Source of the DNA: Sipunculus nudus
Taxonomy: Eukaryota > Annelida > Sipuncula > Golfingiida > Sipunculidae
Assembly: GCA_026874595.1 (NCBI GenBank)
Contig: CM049318.1
Span: 4,417,741-4,481,740, forward strand
Length of the DNA stretch: 64,000 bases
Direction: 5' to 3'
The notes beneath the pieces are model-generated. The model did not search any database. It saw only the letters and a list, made by a program, of their open reading frames with translations, and had not been told where the DNA came from. Below are positions 38,295-53,238 of the stretch, piece after piece. Made by a program: the position numbers and the translations under genes. Position 1 is the stretch's first letter. Every line of letters begins with the position of its first letter.

Positions 38295-38917
38295 GGGCAT
38301 AATAAAAACCGGAGACAAGAAGACTACTGACCCCAGCCGACCAGGTAATAAGCCAGCAGCGACTTTGGAGGTTCGAAGGCGTTGACTATGAGTCTGTGAA
38401 GGTAGAAGGCCTCACACAGCATCCACATGTAGTTGGTGGTCTGGGCGTACCGTGTCAGCACGTATACCAGCTTACACCACGGCTGTAAAAGAATCAAAGA
38501 AAAGTTTAATCCCAGCTAAAAATCTAATTTATAAATTTATTGAAAAGTAAATGTGAAATACTTAATAAAGACTCATCCAGACCCCGGAGCAGCAGGCATA
38601 CGAATCGCCGCTAAGTATTTTTCGTGGATCAATTATTTTATTTTGCAAATGAAAACTAGTTTCTTGGTAATGCTGCTTATTTGTTCTTTGGCCCGAATTC
38701 CTTTGAATAAGTGTGAAATATATGAAAAATGGGTTAAATCTTGTGTGGATCATATTCACTAATTCAAGATCTGAAGCAATTTTTTTGTAAAATCTTGGCA
38801 AATTGTCAAAATTTCACCGACTGTGTCCCGTTCGAAAAAAATACATAAAAATATGCACCCGCTCACATCATATATTTTGTTTCCACAGTCTGTATATCAG
38901 TATTTCTGTGATGCATT

Positions 38918-39007
<90 letters not shown>

Positions 39008-41060
39008 CCTGCCGTACACGATGCGACTTGTCTCGCGACAAAATTAAGTCGCATAATGCGCTTGTTCTGCGACATGTCACTCAACCTGGACAGTCGACAC
39101 ACACAGCGACATGTTCTGCACCATATCCTAGAAACTATGATTAGTCTACATGCATCCCACAAGTCTTACAGGGCTCTACCATTACATTTCTGAGTTGTAA
39201 CTTTATACTTATCAATATATGTGCGTGTGAGGAAAATGTATGAGAAAGTAGGCATGGGTATTTTTTTTAATAGCTACACAACTTCTTTTGAGTTCCCTTT
39301 TGAGATCGCGCAAAACACATGGTACCCTCCTCAGACACGGTGAATCCATGGACGGTCACATTATCACAGGATTACATGATCAATAATATATTTGTTGTAT
39401 GTTTCCCCGACGTTGAGTCTGATGTCGGGAAACAAGTAGCAATAAAAGGAAATACTTTTTTTTTCTTCTACGACTTGTCGCGCAACTCGTGAAAACGTGC
39501 GACAACTCCCAATCCCCAGTGCGACATGTGTATGGCGGTCATATAATGATATAAATGGTGAAAAGGTCTCGCGGGAGAATTCCTTTATTCGTCATGTACA
39601 CATGACGTTAAAAAATCGTTGATTCCTGACAACGGCATTATGAAAAATTATCAAAGCAGAGGGACCATAATGCCTTTGTTCCATAATCTTTCCTCTTATT
39701 AAGTACCTCCTTTTAAAAATTAACTGCCCTTTCTCGTCGCTGCTCATTTGAACGTAATTTCAAAATCACAGTTTCCACGTAAGACTTTCTGACACAAGAA
39801 GATCCAATATCGATTTTTACGAACACACGCATTGACGGAAATTTAATATAGTGTTTCGACCTACATGCCTGAATATTTCATACAGAGAAAATCGACAGAC
39901 TTGCTTGAAAGCGGCAGCATGTACTCATAAATGATTTAAAGTATTTTAGTTTGTAACGTAAACGTATAAAGAAGTACGTGCGGGTAATAGATGCATAGAT
40001 TTAATGCAAATTATCCGAAGAACTACTTAAGTCGGTTAGATTAATTATTTTTCAATATGTGTAATTTAGTAACCTATATTTCGTTATTTGTAAAGAATTT
40101 CTAAATTTATGTAATTTGCTTATTAATGCCACAACCAGGGCCTCGTCACAAACGTTTCTTTTTTTTTATATTTCCTCACTTTGCGGTTGTTATGCCTTTT
40201 TATATTTGAGGAGATAATTTCATATTTTCACAAGTGAAATATTTCTTTAACAATAAGATCTTAATGTCTTAATTTTTGTTATAATATCTCACCATATTCC
40301 TGTACATGACGGTTTCCTGTGTGGGCGTCACCAGACGATCGTGCGCTATGAGGGTGTACCACAGCAGAAAGACGCCACAGGTAAACACAAACGAGACGAA
40401 CAAGTTCAGATGAAGCCTTATCCGATGTTGAGTGCGGAGTGATCTGGAAAATAGTAAGGATCATGTAAATCGAGAGGAACACCACCTTATCATAATATAC
40501 TCTATTATCCCTCTGTCACCACTGGAATATTATAACATTCATCTATTAAGAACTCTTCATTTGCTTGTACATACTTCTTGTAGGTCACGCAGTCCTATCT
40601 GTTTACATAACCTGGGGTTACAAAGTCGAGAATGAATGGTTGGCTTGCTCTGGTTGGCTCTAGCCTTTATGCGAGTTGACCTTTAAACGTATTGTTTAAT
40701 ATTTATGTATTTCTTGCATAATCCCAAATAACATTTATGGTATCAGTCATATAATTTTAAATCTGTGACCAGTCAAAGATATGTTGTCCAAATAGAGTGA
40801 AACCTCGTTGTGTCGAACTCGGTTAAGTCGAATTCCCGCATGGGTCGAAGTCCAATGTGGAGTCCCTGGTCCCCGGCTAGTATTTCATTAAGTATTACAT
40901 TAAACTAGGCGAGCTGCACATCCAAGAGCCCTCGACCTTCTGTACAAAAGAACAAATGAATACATTTTATATACCATTACATTATTTCTAGTGCAGTCAG
41001 AGGCAAGAAACTGGCTTTGTATATAATTTTGAAACATATGCTAATGGCATTCTGCGTGGA

Positions 41061-41150
<90 letters not shown>

Positions 41151-44100
41151 TTACGGTTAGGCTAGCATAAAACAAAACAAAAAATTAATTTTAAAACAGA
41201 TACTACAAAGATCAACAATATTCAATATACAATCAACAAGAACCGCCGTAACTGACGGCCTACGCTTTGAAGTTGTTACCGACGGGACCGTGTGTTCTAA
41301 ACAATCATCTTCACAGTTTGTAAACGTTCTCTTCAGGGAAATATATTACTTTTTCTGGCTAATCCTTTGTCAAATCTAAGCAAAAAAAAAAATAAAAACA
41401 AAAACTTACTTGTATTAGTTCTTTAGCGAACCGCTTCAATTTTAACAGTAAACTCTACCCGCAATCTGGAATATCAAGGCCTGAGTTCCTTGGGACTAAC
41501 ACGTTAGCTAGGTTTTGTTCTCGCTTATCAATGTCAAGATTATAAACTAAGGATAGCGCTCTGAACAAACAGATGTTTAGGATAGAATAATATTAATTTT
41601 TTTTAGATTTTGGAAAAAACGCAATTATGACATTCATTTTGGATTCAACCAGGCGTCTGTAAGTGACAACATTTGTAATCAAAAAGTGAAAATCTTTCTT
41701 TTTCTGGCTGATGATAAGTTAGGGCATAGTGTGAGGCTCGCTGTTGTCAGATTCAAGCCTGAACTGTAAATGAAGTCCGATCTTTAATAATTTATCCGTT
41801 TTAACGGGTTTTTTAATCAATTTGGCGAGGAAAGCTCCTGTAAAGATCTACCCGCTGCATGAGGTATGGGGGTTGGATGTGGGTTTTAGAGGGTTGCCTT
41901 GGGTTTAACTTTTAAGTAAAATTATTTTTGAGCACAACAGTGTGTATGATAGATGCTCTTCAAGCAGTTAAATATTAGATTGGTTGCCATATCTTGAAAA
42001 AATATTCATTTCACAATTATCGTGATATAAAGTATTGCCCAAAGTTTTATTCAAACTCCTATCCAACTTTTTGTTAGAAACCAGCTATCGTGATATGCCC
42101 AGGGCAGACCTACTTTGGGTTAAACGGCATGGTGAAATTGATTCATTCCTTTTTTCAGATATGGATTATTTATATTTCATGTTGTTTCCTGCCATTGAGC
42201 CCATGATATCAAAGTAAATGTTAAATATACGATTCAAATAAGTAAACACGGGCCTGTTCCGGTTTGTCTATTGCCTTCCGGACATTATGCTGAGTGGTAG
42301 GTGACCACTACATGCCCAGAAGCTGGGATGTCCCCCGGGAGTCCGCGTTGTCTTCAGACTCGCCCATCAGGGCAAATAGCAATCTGACACCAGTGGCCGC
42401 TGATTGTATTTTGGTTGTCAGACAAGGACAAGGTATTAGTATCTGTACTTCCAGATGAGCTGGTTAATTCACCTCTTGTGGTCTACTGTCAAGGGAATTG
42501 GAAGCAAAATCATTAGAACAGGAGCGCGTGACACAACTTGTGATATGCTCTTAGAATCCAAATCCTAGCACAATTTCCGATAAAGAAGAATAAAATTTGT
42601 GAAAATTGCTAGGGTTTTCTACCTTTAAAACCTGTACTTGGTAACCATAGATATTGAATCACGTGACCTTCCTTCTCAGTAGGCATGACAAGCCTTCGTA
42701 TGAACACTTGTGTATTCCGCCTAAGCGTATTTGTCTCCTTTTCTCATGTTTTCTTCCAGAATCCCCTACATATGGAGCCAGTGCCTATGTTTTATTCACA
42801 CCTGTGTAATTTGTATAGTTCCCCCGCAGACAGGATGCATAACTAATCAGGCCTTTCTTTGCTCTTTCGGTAGTTTTTGTATACATTTCACGTCAAAACT
42901 TCTTCGCTTGATTTCACGTTTCTTATTCTTAAGAAAAATACGGAGGGAGGATATCAATTTTTCTCTATCCTTTCATTCGATTGTCATTCCGTACTTATAC
43001 AAGATCTCTTTTTTTAAATATTTCAGTGATACGTTGAACAGAAAACCTGGATTGTTTTGGTAAAAAATAGTTTCATAAAAATAGTAAGATGGGCTGCCGG
43101 GATTTAATGCCGCCCCGTATTCCATGTAACGGTGTTGCTTGCATGGTCAAATGAACACCATGTTATCTGGCTCCGCTTTGACCGAAACAGTCATATTTTT
43201 GAATTCCGCAGGCTTATTATCATATTTTTGTACTCTTTGACTCTATCGACCTTATTTATTTATAACATCATCTTCTAGGATAACCTTTATCAGAATTGAT
43301 GTTCTGTTCACATAAAGATCCCGTAAACATTAAGGATTTACAATAAAATACAATGCCCTGTAGGACAATAAGACCAGTTAATTGACAATCATACAAGCAG
43401 AAGATGTTAAGCAAAAGCGCATTGACATATAAGCACAAAATCGAGCATATAGTAGAATTACGTAGTATGGAACAGTATGGAGTTGCTTAATAGATCAATC
43501 AAGTTCGATAAAAGTACTATAACGTAAAAAAATAAAATCGAAGTGTAAATTAATAAGTGTAAAATTTTACGTATAAAATAAAGCCATTATCACCTGTCCC
43601 GTCTCTAGTGTTCACTGGTTCTTGTTCAGACAACGTGTGTACATTGTATTGTTTACATTTTTTTTCGTTGGTTTGCATTAGCGGGGTGTGATTTCGGCCA
43701 GAAAACTTGCAGGCTTGTTCTTTATTAATGAAACAGACGCCAGAGCGGCTCGCTGAATCAAGGTCTGTGAATGCTAAGCTGCCACAGAATTGGTAGTCTG
43801 AAGAAGTGACCCAAAAAAAATTGAAAAACAGTTATTATATACCATTTGGTGTCAAGAATGTTAGATCTTCTATACCAAGGAACATAGCTTGATGGGAAAT
43901 ACGAATCTGAATGATCCGTTCCGAATGATTTCAGAGTCCATCCCTTGACATGATAATGGGATTATACAAGCTGTGTAAATGTGCTCTGCAGATAAAATAA
44001 CCTTTTTTAATATTCTTAAGTACTAAAAACAAGATCACTCATTTACAAACCACGTGAGGGTTGACAGAGAATTTCCATTTAATAATGCTTTTATGACAGT

Positions 44101-45964
44101 AACAACGTAAAGAAAGGCATGAGGGATGCCACACGCCATGAGCTATCATGAAATGAATAAACTCGTTATTGTATTACTGTGGATATAAAACGGCATCAAA
44201 TTCGCGGTCCTTATAACCTTGATTACATGACAAAGCCTTATTTTAGACCCTCTATTAAACGTCCTGTAAATATTCACAAACATTAAACCTCGCGTCCGTT
44301 CAACAATACACATAATAGTCATAGATATTCCCTGATTGAGAGACTCTATAGATTTCATTGAATGCATTATTTTTGATAAGTTATTTATGATTATCACATT
44401 AATCGGTGCTATCTGTTTGCTATCTATGGATTCTGTTCAGATTAACCTGCCAAAGCCTTGAAGAATACTCAAATCACACATCTATATGAAAGGACTTTCA
44501 ATATAATGACAAAATGAAACTTAAGTTTAGTTATTATTTACCATTATTACCATATCTGTTGCAACTGTGCGTGGAGAATGTATAAACAACTTTTCATGGA
44601 CAAGATATTATCTTACTCGGAGAAAATAAACAGTTCAGCAAAACTTTAGATCAGATTCGGATCAGTGTCGCCGACGCCAAGACTTATACCGTATTTTCAC
44701 TCAAATTGTGCCAGACACCGTTTCCTCAATTCTGACATCAACATACGATATAAACGTTCGCTCTACCAGAAAAAAAGTAATCAGTTCCGTATTCGATAAA
44801 ATATTCTAAATTCTCGTACTATGACCTGATTGCATTCATAGCGCATGCGCGTAATTATTCTTTATATTTTGTACCTGTTGCGTAATGGTATGCAACACGC
44901 GTATAATCAACGCGTGTCCACACTGCGTTGATGAGAATACCGTACTTATAGACGTGGTATCGAAATCATTTCCCGATGTTTTTTCAACGGTGCAGATCGA
45001 ATCACTAATGAATACGCCCGCGTAGTATGAACAGAATGTGGATTTGGAGACAGTAAAATGGTATTCGGTACTAAATTAATAACGTTAACACGGCTAAAAT
45101 GAAATTCATCTACATGGTTGGTGACAAAATGATAAAAGAGGAAAACTGAAGTAGTCCTTCATGTGTTATCCGCTTTCCGGCTTTTACAACGGTGCTTCTA
45201 TGAACCTGTTAGACCAACTCACCGTGGATGGTTACCGGTAGAGAATGATGGTGTTATCTGTCATAGAATCTAACAGCACAGGGAAATATCCACATGGCAA
45301 AGAAAAAAAAGAAAACTGATGTTCCCTTGACATGCATCCCCTGTTACAACGTAGATATACAATAACTCATCATCAAATTTTCATTTAGCCTTTGTTTACG
45401 GTGTAGAACGTACAGGAGCTGTTTACCTACAGGCGGCACTATGACTAGTAACAGAGAAAGATAGCATGTGTTAAATATACACAGAAATATATTGATACTG
45501 AAAGTGGAGTGTCAATGATGTATTAACCAGAAGAAATGGACGGTTTGTGAAAGAAAAACCCATCAAGCTACCTTGATTCCTAGCGGAAAGATAGGGGTAG
45601 TTTGATCATGGGTTGGGTTTTGGATAAATCTAGTTGCTGGTTTGCGCGCTGGGATCAGGTTTAGGACTTTTTACTCCAGACTAAAGGTAACACGGATCGG
45701 TTTTGTAAAGTGTGTGTCTGATAAAACATTCCTTGAGCGTCAGGTGACGGGTATTTTTGCCGATCTGCGTCACCAGCAATCATATCAGATGTAACTGAAG
45801 TCCCTGACTGTATTAGTTCCCGGTAAGTGATTGTTTTTTTGTCAGCTATAATATCATATGCCTAGTAAAATCCTACAGAAGTCGTGATACATCATGATCT
45901 AACCACTCCAGTATTTAAATAATAATAATAATAATAATTATTATTATTATTATTATTATTATTA

Positions 45965-45998
<34 letters not shown>

Positions 45999-47283
45999 CA
46001 TTATTATTATTAATGATAATAATATTATTATTAAATAAAAAATAACAAAAAATAGGTGAAGCTTATTATAATTGAATTTTATATTAATTTATTATTATTA
46101 TAACAATTATTAATATATTATTATCATTTATATTTATTATCATTACTGTGATTATTATTATTACTAAACGTCAATTTAAAGCATTCCTGAATGCAATTTT
46201 ACGATTCCTTGATCAATGATAATATTCGGTGCTTGTCGGAGGTTTTAGATGCCCGATCACGAACGGTGTTTTTCTTCGCGTTCTCCGGTTTCCTCCATTC
46301 CTATAGATTACTGAACGCCACCATTCGAACAATGGACAGTTCTAGCATCAGTTAACATAACTAGTCGTGCAATCCAAGCAATATAAATACAGTCTATCCA
46401 GACAGATGGAAAGCTTTTGGAAGACAAAAAAAAGAAACTGGCTAGAATACGCGCACAAGTTAGACAGACGAAGATAATACATTTCCACTAAATTAAATGT
46501 CAGGCAAAAATAATAAATGTAAGAAGTCAATCAAATTAAAACGGAAGCCAGAGAAGATTAACTTCAGAGTTTTGATATATACCTCACTGTTTTCCGTCCT
46601 TTTTCTGTTAAGAAACTATAGTAACCGTAGATAACACCGCGTGGTATCCATTTTCATTAAATATGCATCCCCTGCTTCATTAGCCTAATTAAGATACTCC
46701 TGAGCCTCGTTTTGGGTTGGGCTTGAGAAGACATTTGAAAACGTCTTGATCAAATATTAAAGAACAAAGTATAATAGCCCTTCATTATCCGGCGCCTCCT
46801 GTCATTATCCAGGAAACAGTTCACACACAACGAGACGACTTTTATTAAGAAACATCTCGTTTTATATAGTTCTTAGCATGCACTGATGACGACACGCGCA
46901 GACAGGAACCAGGTGGGACCGGGAAGAGAGAGGTGGGAAAACCCACGAAAATTAAAGGTTTAGGAAATAGTGCGTGATCTCATCTTATTGCAGAAGATCC
47001 TGAAGTTTTGCTTGCATGGAATATTTGGTAATTCCAACAGATCGTGATTGACGATAACACCATCCACCAAACCAAATCCGTCTGCATTAGGAAGTCTTTT
47101 ACGAATTAAATTTTCTGCAAATCTTCAACTGATGTATAATTTATATTATACTGTTATTGTTCAGAGAAGGTACCTGCCTTTACTATGCTACAATGGAAAC
47201 GGTGTTCCTTAGTCAATTTCTAAAATCGAACAAATAAAATACATCAACACATAGAAAAGCATAAAATACCCGATAAGCTAGAC

Positions 47284-47349
<66 letters not shown>

Positions 47350-48064
47350 TTTCATATGTCTCTTTTATGGTATGTGTATGTGCAGCGCTAGCATTGGCCG
47401 TTGCTATGACGGCATAGGCCGGCCCACGCGTGGGATATAACGTGTAAACAGCGGTTATGCTAGTCTGGGACTTTCTCGCCTGGCCGAGCCGGGCCGGCCC
47501 ACGTGTGAACCCTGACATGTACAAACACAGCGTTCTTGTTCTAGATGCTTCCTGTAACGCGTGTGTACTGTGTATCACGATAGGTTCTTTGGATTGTTCG
47601 GGAAATGGAAAGTCCTCGGCTTGAGGTGAAAATTTATAAATAAAGTTTTAGAGCCGAGGAGAGAGGAGAGAAATATTCCAGCGGGCACGGAAGAGTGTGT
47701 GTCAGTTTGTGGGACCTTTTCCTATATATGCAGCAGTTATAAGTCTTCTTTGGAATTTATGACGGATAGTCTTCAGTTTTCCTTTCGGATCACTGACAGG
47801 ATTTCACTTTTAGATTACAATGTGACAATGACAGTGGTGGTATCCATATACTGTGTACTTTGTTTTTATGCTGTGTGATTGTATTGATTTGCTTTTATAC
47901 TGTTGTTTTAGTGTGTAATTGTATTCATTTAGTGTATTGTAATGTTAGGGTTGTTTTGAGAATAAATTATAGTTATTTGTTAACAAAAAAAAACACTGAC
48001 TTCTTTATTTATTCCCCATGACATTTCACGCTGCCTGGTGTTACAGAATTTTTTTTATCTCCGT

Positions 48065-48113
<49 letters not shown>

Positions 48114-48196
48114 TATATATATATATATTAATATATATATATTGATATACATATAATTGTTTTTTAAATGCATGTGCAATTATAGAATTATGTATT

Positions 48197-48249
<53 letters not shown>

Positions 48250-51200
48250 GTTTCTGAATTGCATGCGCTATTGCAAGTGGCTATCTGTTTGTAACATCTC
48301 CAGATGCATTATTATACAGCAGGGTGCACTGATCATACACCTGGGCACGTGTCTGCAGCGTCACCACATATCACATATTTGAAGGTGTGGACACAGCATC
48401 TCCACCTACCTGTAAATGATGAAGATGATGACGGACGGGATGAGGAGGAGCAGGCTCCCGGACAGACATCCCATTATCACGTAGATCTTTATCTTGTGAC
48501 TCTGGAAACAAAATAAATGAAAACTGAGACCTTTAATCTTATGAGCAAATACAAGTCACGTATATCTCATGTTGTGAATGTATTTCATGACTCTGAAATA
48601 CATGATCAAGAAGACCTGTAACTTATACTCTGAAAAACATGATCACGAAGATTATTTTATGACTCTGAAATACATGATCACAAAGATCTGTATTTTATTA
48701 CTTTGAAATACATTGCCATGAAGATTATTATATGAGTCTGAAATACATTATCATGAAGATCTGTATTTTATGACTGTGAAACATATGATCTCGAAGACCC
48801 TTATTTTATGACTCTGAAAAACACGATGCGCTCTTAGGTCTTGTCTTTCATGGGACTCTAATAATTCCTCTGCACAATAGGAAAAAAAGCTTGCACCAGA
48901 CGCGATCAGTGGGGCAAAATATCAACATATTTGTTTCTTCTTTCTTGTGTCTTCTCCTTGGTTGGAAATTGTCACACATACGCAACATCTTAACCCTAGC
49001 CATACTGTTATGGTAAACAGACACTCGTGGACGGAGTTTATACACGCAAAGAACCATAAACACGAGAAAAAAAACCCGTTTTTCTGGGGTGATTTTACTA
49101 GGAAACTTTTATTCACCAAAAAAAGTATATATGGCGTGAGATAATCCATACATTATTGCAAATGTTTATGTACCTATAAAACTCAAACTGCAACAAACTG
49201 TCCCACACTTAATGAGTTTTTACATTTGAACTGACAATTGAGCATATTTATTCATGTTAGAAGGCTGATTAATAGTAATTTGTATGAACTACAGGTTGAG
49301 TTTTACTTCAAGCAAAATGTAACTCATTCTAGAAAAATAAGTAAGACATACATTGCCTGAGGTATTCCTAAAAGCGCCGAGTCAGCCAAGTCTCTGTATT
49401 AAACCTATTCCTGTTTCAGACGTAAATTAAAGGGGTCTATTCTGATAATTTACGTCTGTTAACTAAAGATGATCCCTTAAACCTTTTATAAATATAGGCT
49501 AGAAAACCTTAATTCTAGCTCACACAGGCTGCTCGTTTTGTTTATAACAAGTAGGGGGCCGCTGAAATAATAATAAAAGGTCAACAAGGACATTTGGCGG
49601 CAAGTTAGAAGAACGTCTGTTAACTAAAGATGATCCCTGAAATAATAATAAAAGGTCAACAAGGACATTTGGCGGCAAGTTAGAAGAACCAAAGGTTTGC
49701 AAAGGGTGTTTTGCACCCAGTGACCTTTCAACTTCAGGACATAAGCGGTCATCCACCATTGGTTACATTTTTTTACATGTGTTTACTAAGAGCTTGTCGA
49801 GCTCAAACATCCTTCACAGAAGCATTATAAGACTATTATAATATAAGACTTTTATTATATACTATTATATATTATATTACTATTTTATTATAAGACTATT
49901 ATAATATAAGACTTTTTTTATTTCTATTATATATTATATTACTATTTTATTATGAGACTATTATTATATTTTTATAAGGAATTACCTAGAGTCCATTAAT
50001 ATGTACAGAGAGAAAGACAGAAATCACAAACATTCTACAGAATGACTAGGTGAATAGCTGGCTTTAATGCTGCTGTACCAATTGACCTTTTCCACTGAGG
50101 AGGAGGCGCCTGGTGAGGTGACAAGGCCAGCTGTCAGCCAAACAGAAGCTGCTACCACGGACGCTAACACCTTATTACCACAACCAAAGTGTTTTTCATT
50201 ATATCCTGTGGTTTGTCACCCTTGTCTGCCATTACAGGTAAATACAGTGTATTATTGATGTCACAAATGTCGGTAACACAAACATATTGGGAATGATGGT
50301 AAGGCAAACACGAGCATGTTATGAAGTTATGACAAATGTCCTTATTAGTATACTACCTAATCATAACTCTATTGGCTTTGTTACTCTTCCCCGCCTCACC
50401 TCACCCACACAGGTAAGCCTAACACAGGGCTAGTATAAAAGTATCTTATAAGGCCCAAAAAAGTAAAAGGTAGGGTTCTCTGACACTGCCCGCGTCAATT
50501 TAATCCCCCCGCATCAAACATTTTTATTTTGATTTTCATCTTTCAAGAAGATAAAACAATAAAATTTTGATTTTAATCAAGAATTCCTTTTTTATGTAGT
50601 TCTTTTACATTTTTAGCAAAAAAAATTAAGTTAGTTTCATGCATTTTCCTGATCATATCTATATTTTATTTTTTATCGAAACATACTAAAAAGGTAAAAA
50701 ATAAAATACAACCCATCCGCACTGATTTTCTGAGAAAAGGCGCTTGAGAACCATACTTTTTTTTATTTTTGGCCTAAAGAGAATGTGTTTTTTAGATGGT
50801 TCTTTTGTTATTCTTTCTACATAATCTAATGGGCTCAGAAGCTTTTTCGTATCTTGCATGTTTACTTAGATAATTTGTATTCTTATAATGATTATGAGAT
50901 AAATCAATCATTGAACAATTATTGGATTTATGATTTATTTTACAAAAGGTGGATGGCACTCATAACTGAAATATCATTTCAGTCATGAACCCAGAGTAAA
51001 GCCCTATTTCTCTGGTCTACGATCAGTATTCGCAGGGGGTATCCAAAATATCTCGAAAGATTCGGAGGGGAGTTCTCAATTTCCTCGCCGATCTCGGGTC
51101 GCTGGAATTTTAAAAATATTGAAACATTCGTGTGTCAAATTTTCTCTCAATTAGTCGTCGAGGATGTCTAAAATCCGTCTCCATGCAAACCAAAATTTCA

Positions 51201-52970
51201 CCGGGAGTTCGTGTGATATTTGTCAGTATCCATTCAGTGTGAAACCAAATGAAAATTGTCGGGAATTCGCGTATTTTTCTTGCAATAATATATTGTTACA
51301 GGTGCTCTTTTTATTGTGTGACACGGGCGTAACTCGTGTTGTTGTTACATTTTATGTTTAATCCGTTCTTGTTGAACTCTCGTTATCATGTGAGCCTTGG
51401 GTTCTCACGCCTGGTCGTGGGTCAATTGATGGCCCTGGTATGTGCAGATACACAGCGATGTCTTTCAAGAGAATTCCTGAAACGCGTGTTTATTGTGGAG
51501 TAGGGTCCTTACAGACTGTTCGAGAAGTGGAAAATTCCCGGCTTGGGGTGTGGAGGTATATAAAGGGGCTGTTTTTAGAACCAGGGGGCAGACAGCAGAA
51601 CAGATTCCAGCGGACGCAGAAGCGTGTGTCGGATTCTGGAACCTTATCCGACGAATGCGGCAATTATAGAGTTTCAAAGATTTTCTCCTGGATTTTATAC
51701 ATTTTGGACTTCAGTTTACTTTCTGTGTTGTTGCAAGAACTTTCCACTGGACTGTCATTCTCCGAGAGTTTACATTCAAAGGACTTATCGTGGTGATGGT
51801 GTTGGTATCGAGGTACTGTACCATTATCTTTCTGTGTGATTGTATTGACTTGTTGCTATAACGCTGTTTTACTGATTTAGTGTATTGTATTGTTGGGGTT
51901 GTTTTAAGAATAAATTATAGTTATTTGTTAACAAAAAAACCACTGACTTCTTTATTCATTCCCCTAGACATTTCACGCTGCCGAGTGTTACAGAATCTGA
52001 TTTTTTTATCTCCATTACAAAATTTGTGTTCATCACGCATACTTGATCTGTTTATATTAGGTTCCGTAACAATATCTCCAACTAACTGGCGACAATCGCA
52101 GCCGAATGAGATAGGGGATTAAGATACCACTCGAAAAGGGCTATAATCGGCAGAGACCAACGCACTGACCGCATATAAACATATACCGTTAACGTGGAAC
52201 ACATTGCACTAAAGGCTGTCCAGAAGGTGTTATGGCTGCATCACAACAGTTAGCATAAAGAGTTTACGTCATTAATTTTAACAGTTAAAAAAATGTTGTG
52301 TCTTAACCCTATTTTCTGAGGCAGTTAAACCTCAAAGAGTTTTGTTCTGTTTCTTTCTGGAAGACTGGTTTTGAATTATTCTCATCATTCTCTGGCGTTT
52401 TTGCATGAAGAACTCATCTGTAGACATCAGCATTTTATCAATTAAATTGCTTTGGATGGTCTAGATATATACTGTTCACAATGGTTGGTACGTTGAATGT
52501 TATTCAGCATCAAGGAAATTCAGCCAATGTAGAGAAACGCCGTAGACAAATATTATTTATTGTTAAGTCATTAAACCTTTAATGTATAACGTACGTGCGT
52601 AAATGTTTCATGACAGTAAACGTAAAATGTATCACAAAGAGGACGATCTCCTCTGTCTAATTTGATGAAACACGCTGCACAACGCTGTTACCTGAGCTTA
52701 GGTGACCTATCTTCTTGCATCAACTTTTTTTTAAGGCTGTGTGTTACGTTCCTCGGCATCGGACAAGACAAGACATATTTTACACAGAACGCCCTGCCCG
52801 CGGTTTTATTCTGTGAATTATATATGAGTCGTCAGATAACAGTCATTTAACAATACCTGAAACTAAATGTTCATCCGTCACGCCAGAAGACCCGAAAGCC
52901 TGAACAGATTGCTGCAGGGGCGTCAATACAGGAGGGATGGTAACTGTAATCATCTCCCTGATATTCAGAG

Positions 52971-53026
<56 letters not shown>

Positions 53027-53194
53027 AAAGAAATACATGTATATGAATAATTATAGTTATAGACTTTGGTTCATTCTCTGAGCTTACTATGAAATATTAT
53101 ACATCTATATTTGAATTAACATATACTGGAAACAAAAAAACATTTGTTTTAAAAACTTTATATTTGGATAAATATATTTAAATGAGTCACAAAT

Positions 53195-53238
<44 letters not shown>

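Noticed and set aside
38920-39005. Tyrosine-isoleucine repeat proteins across TA arrays
   Set aside because: Alternating TA translates to Tyr-Ile in the frames; this is a microsatellite, not a protein.
51440-51839. Open frames of about 70-118 codons
   Set aside because: They lie inside the solo LTR-like element and overlap its promoter-like region.
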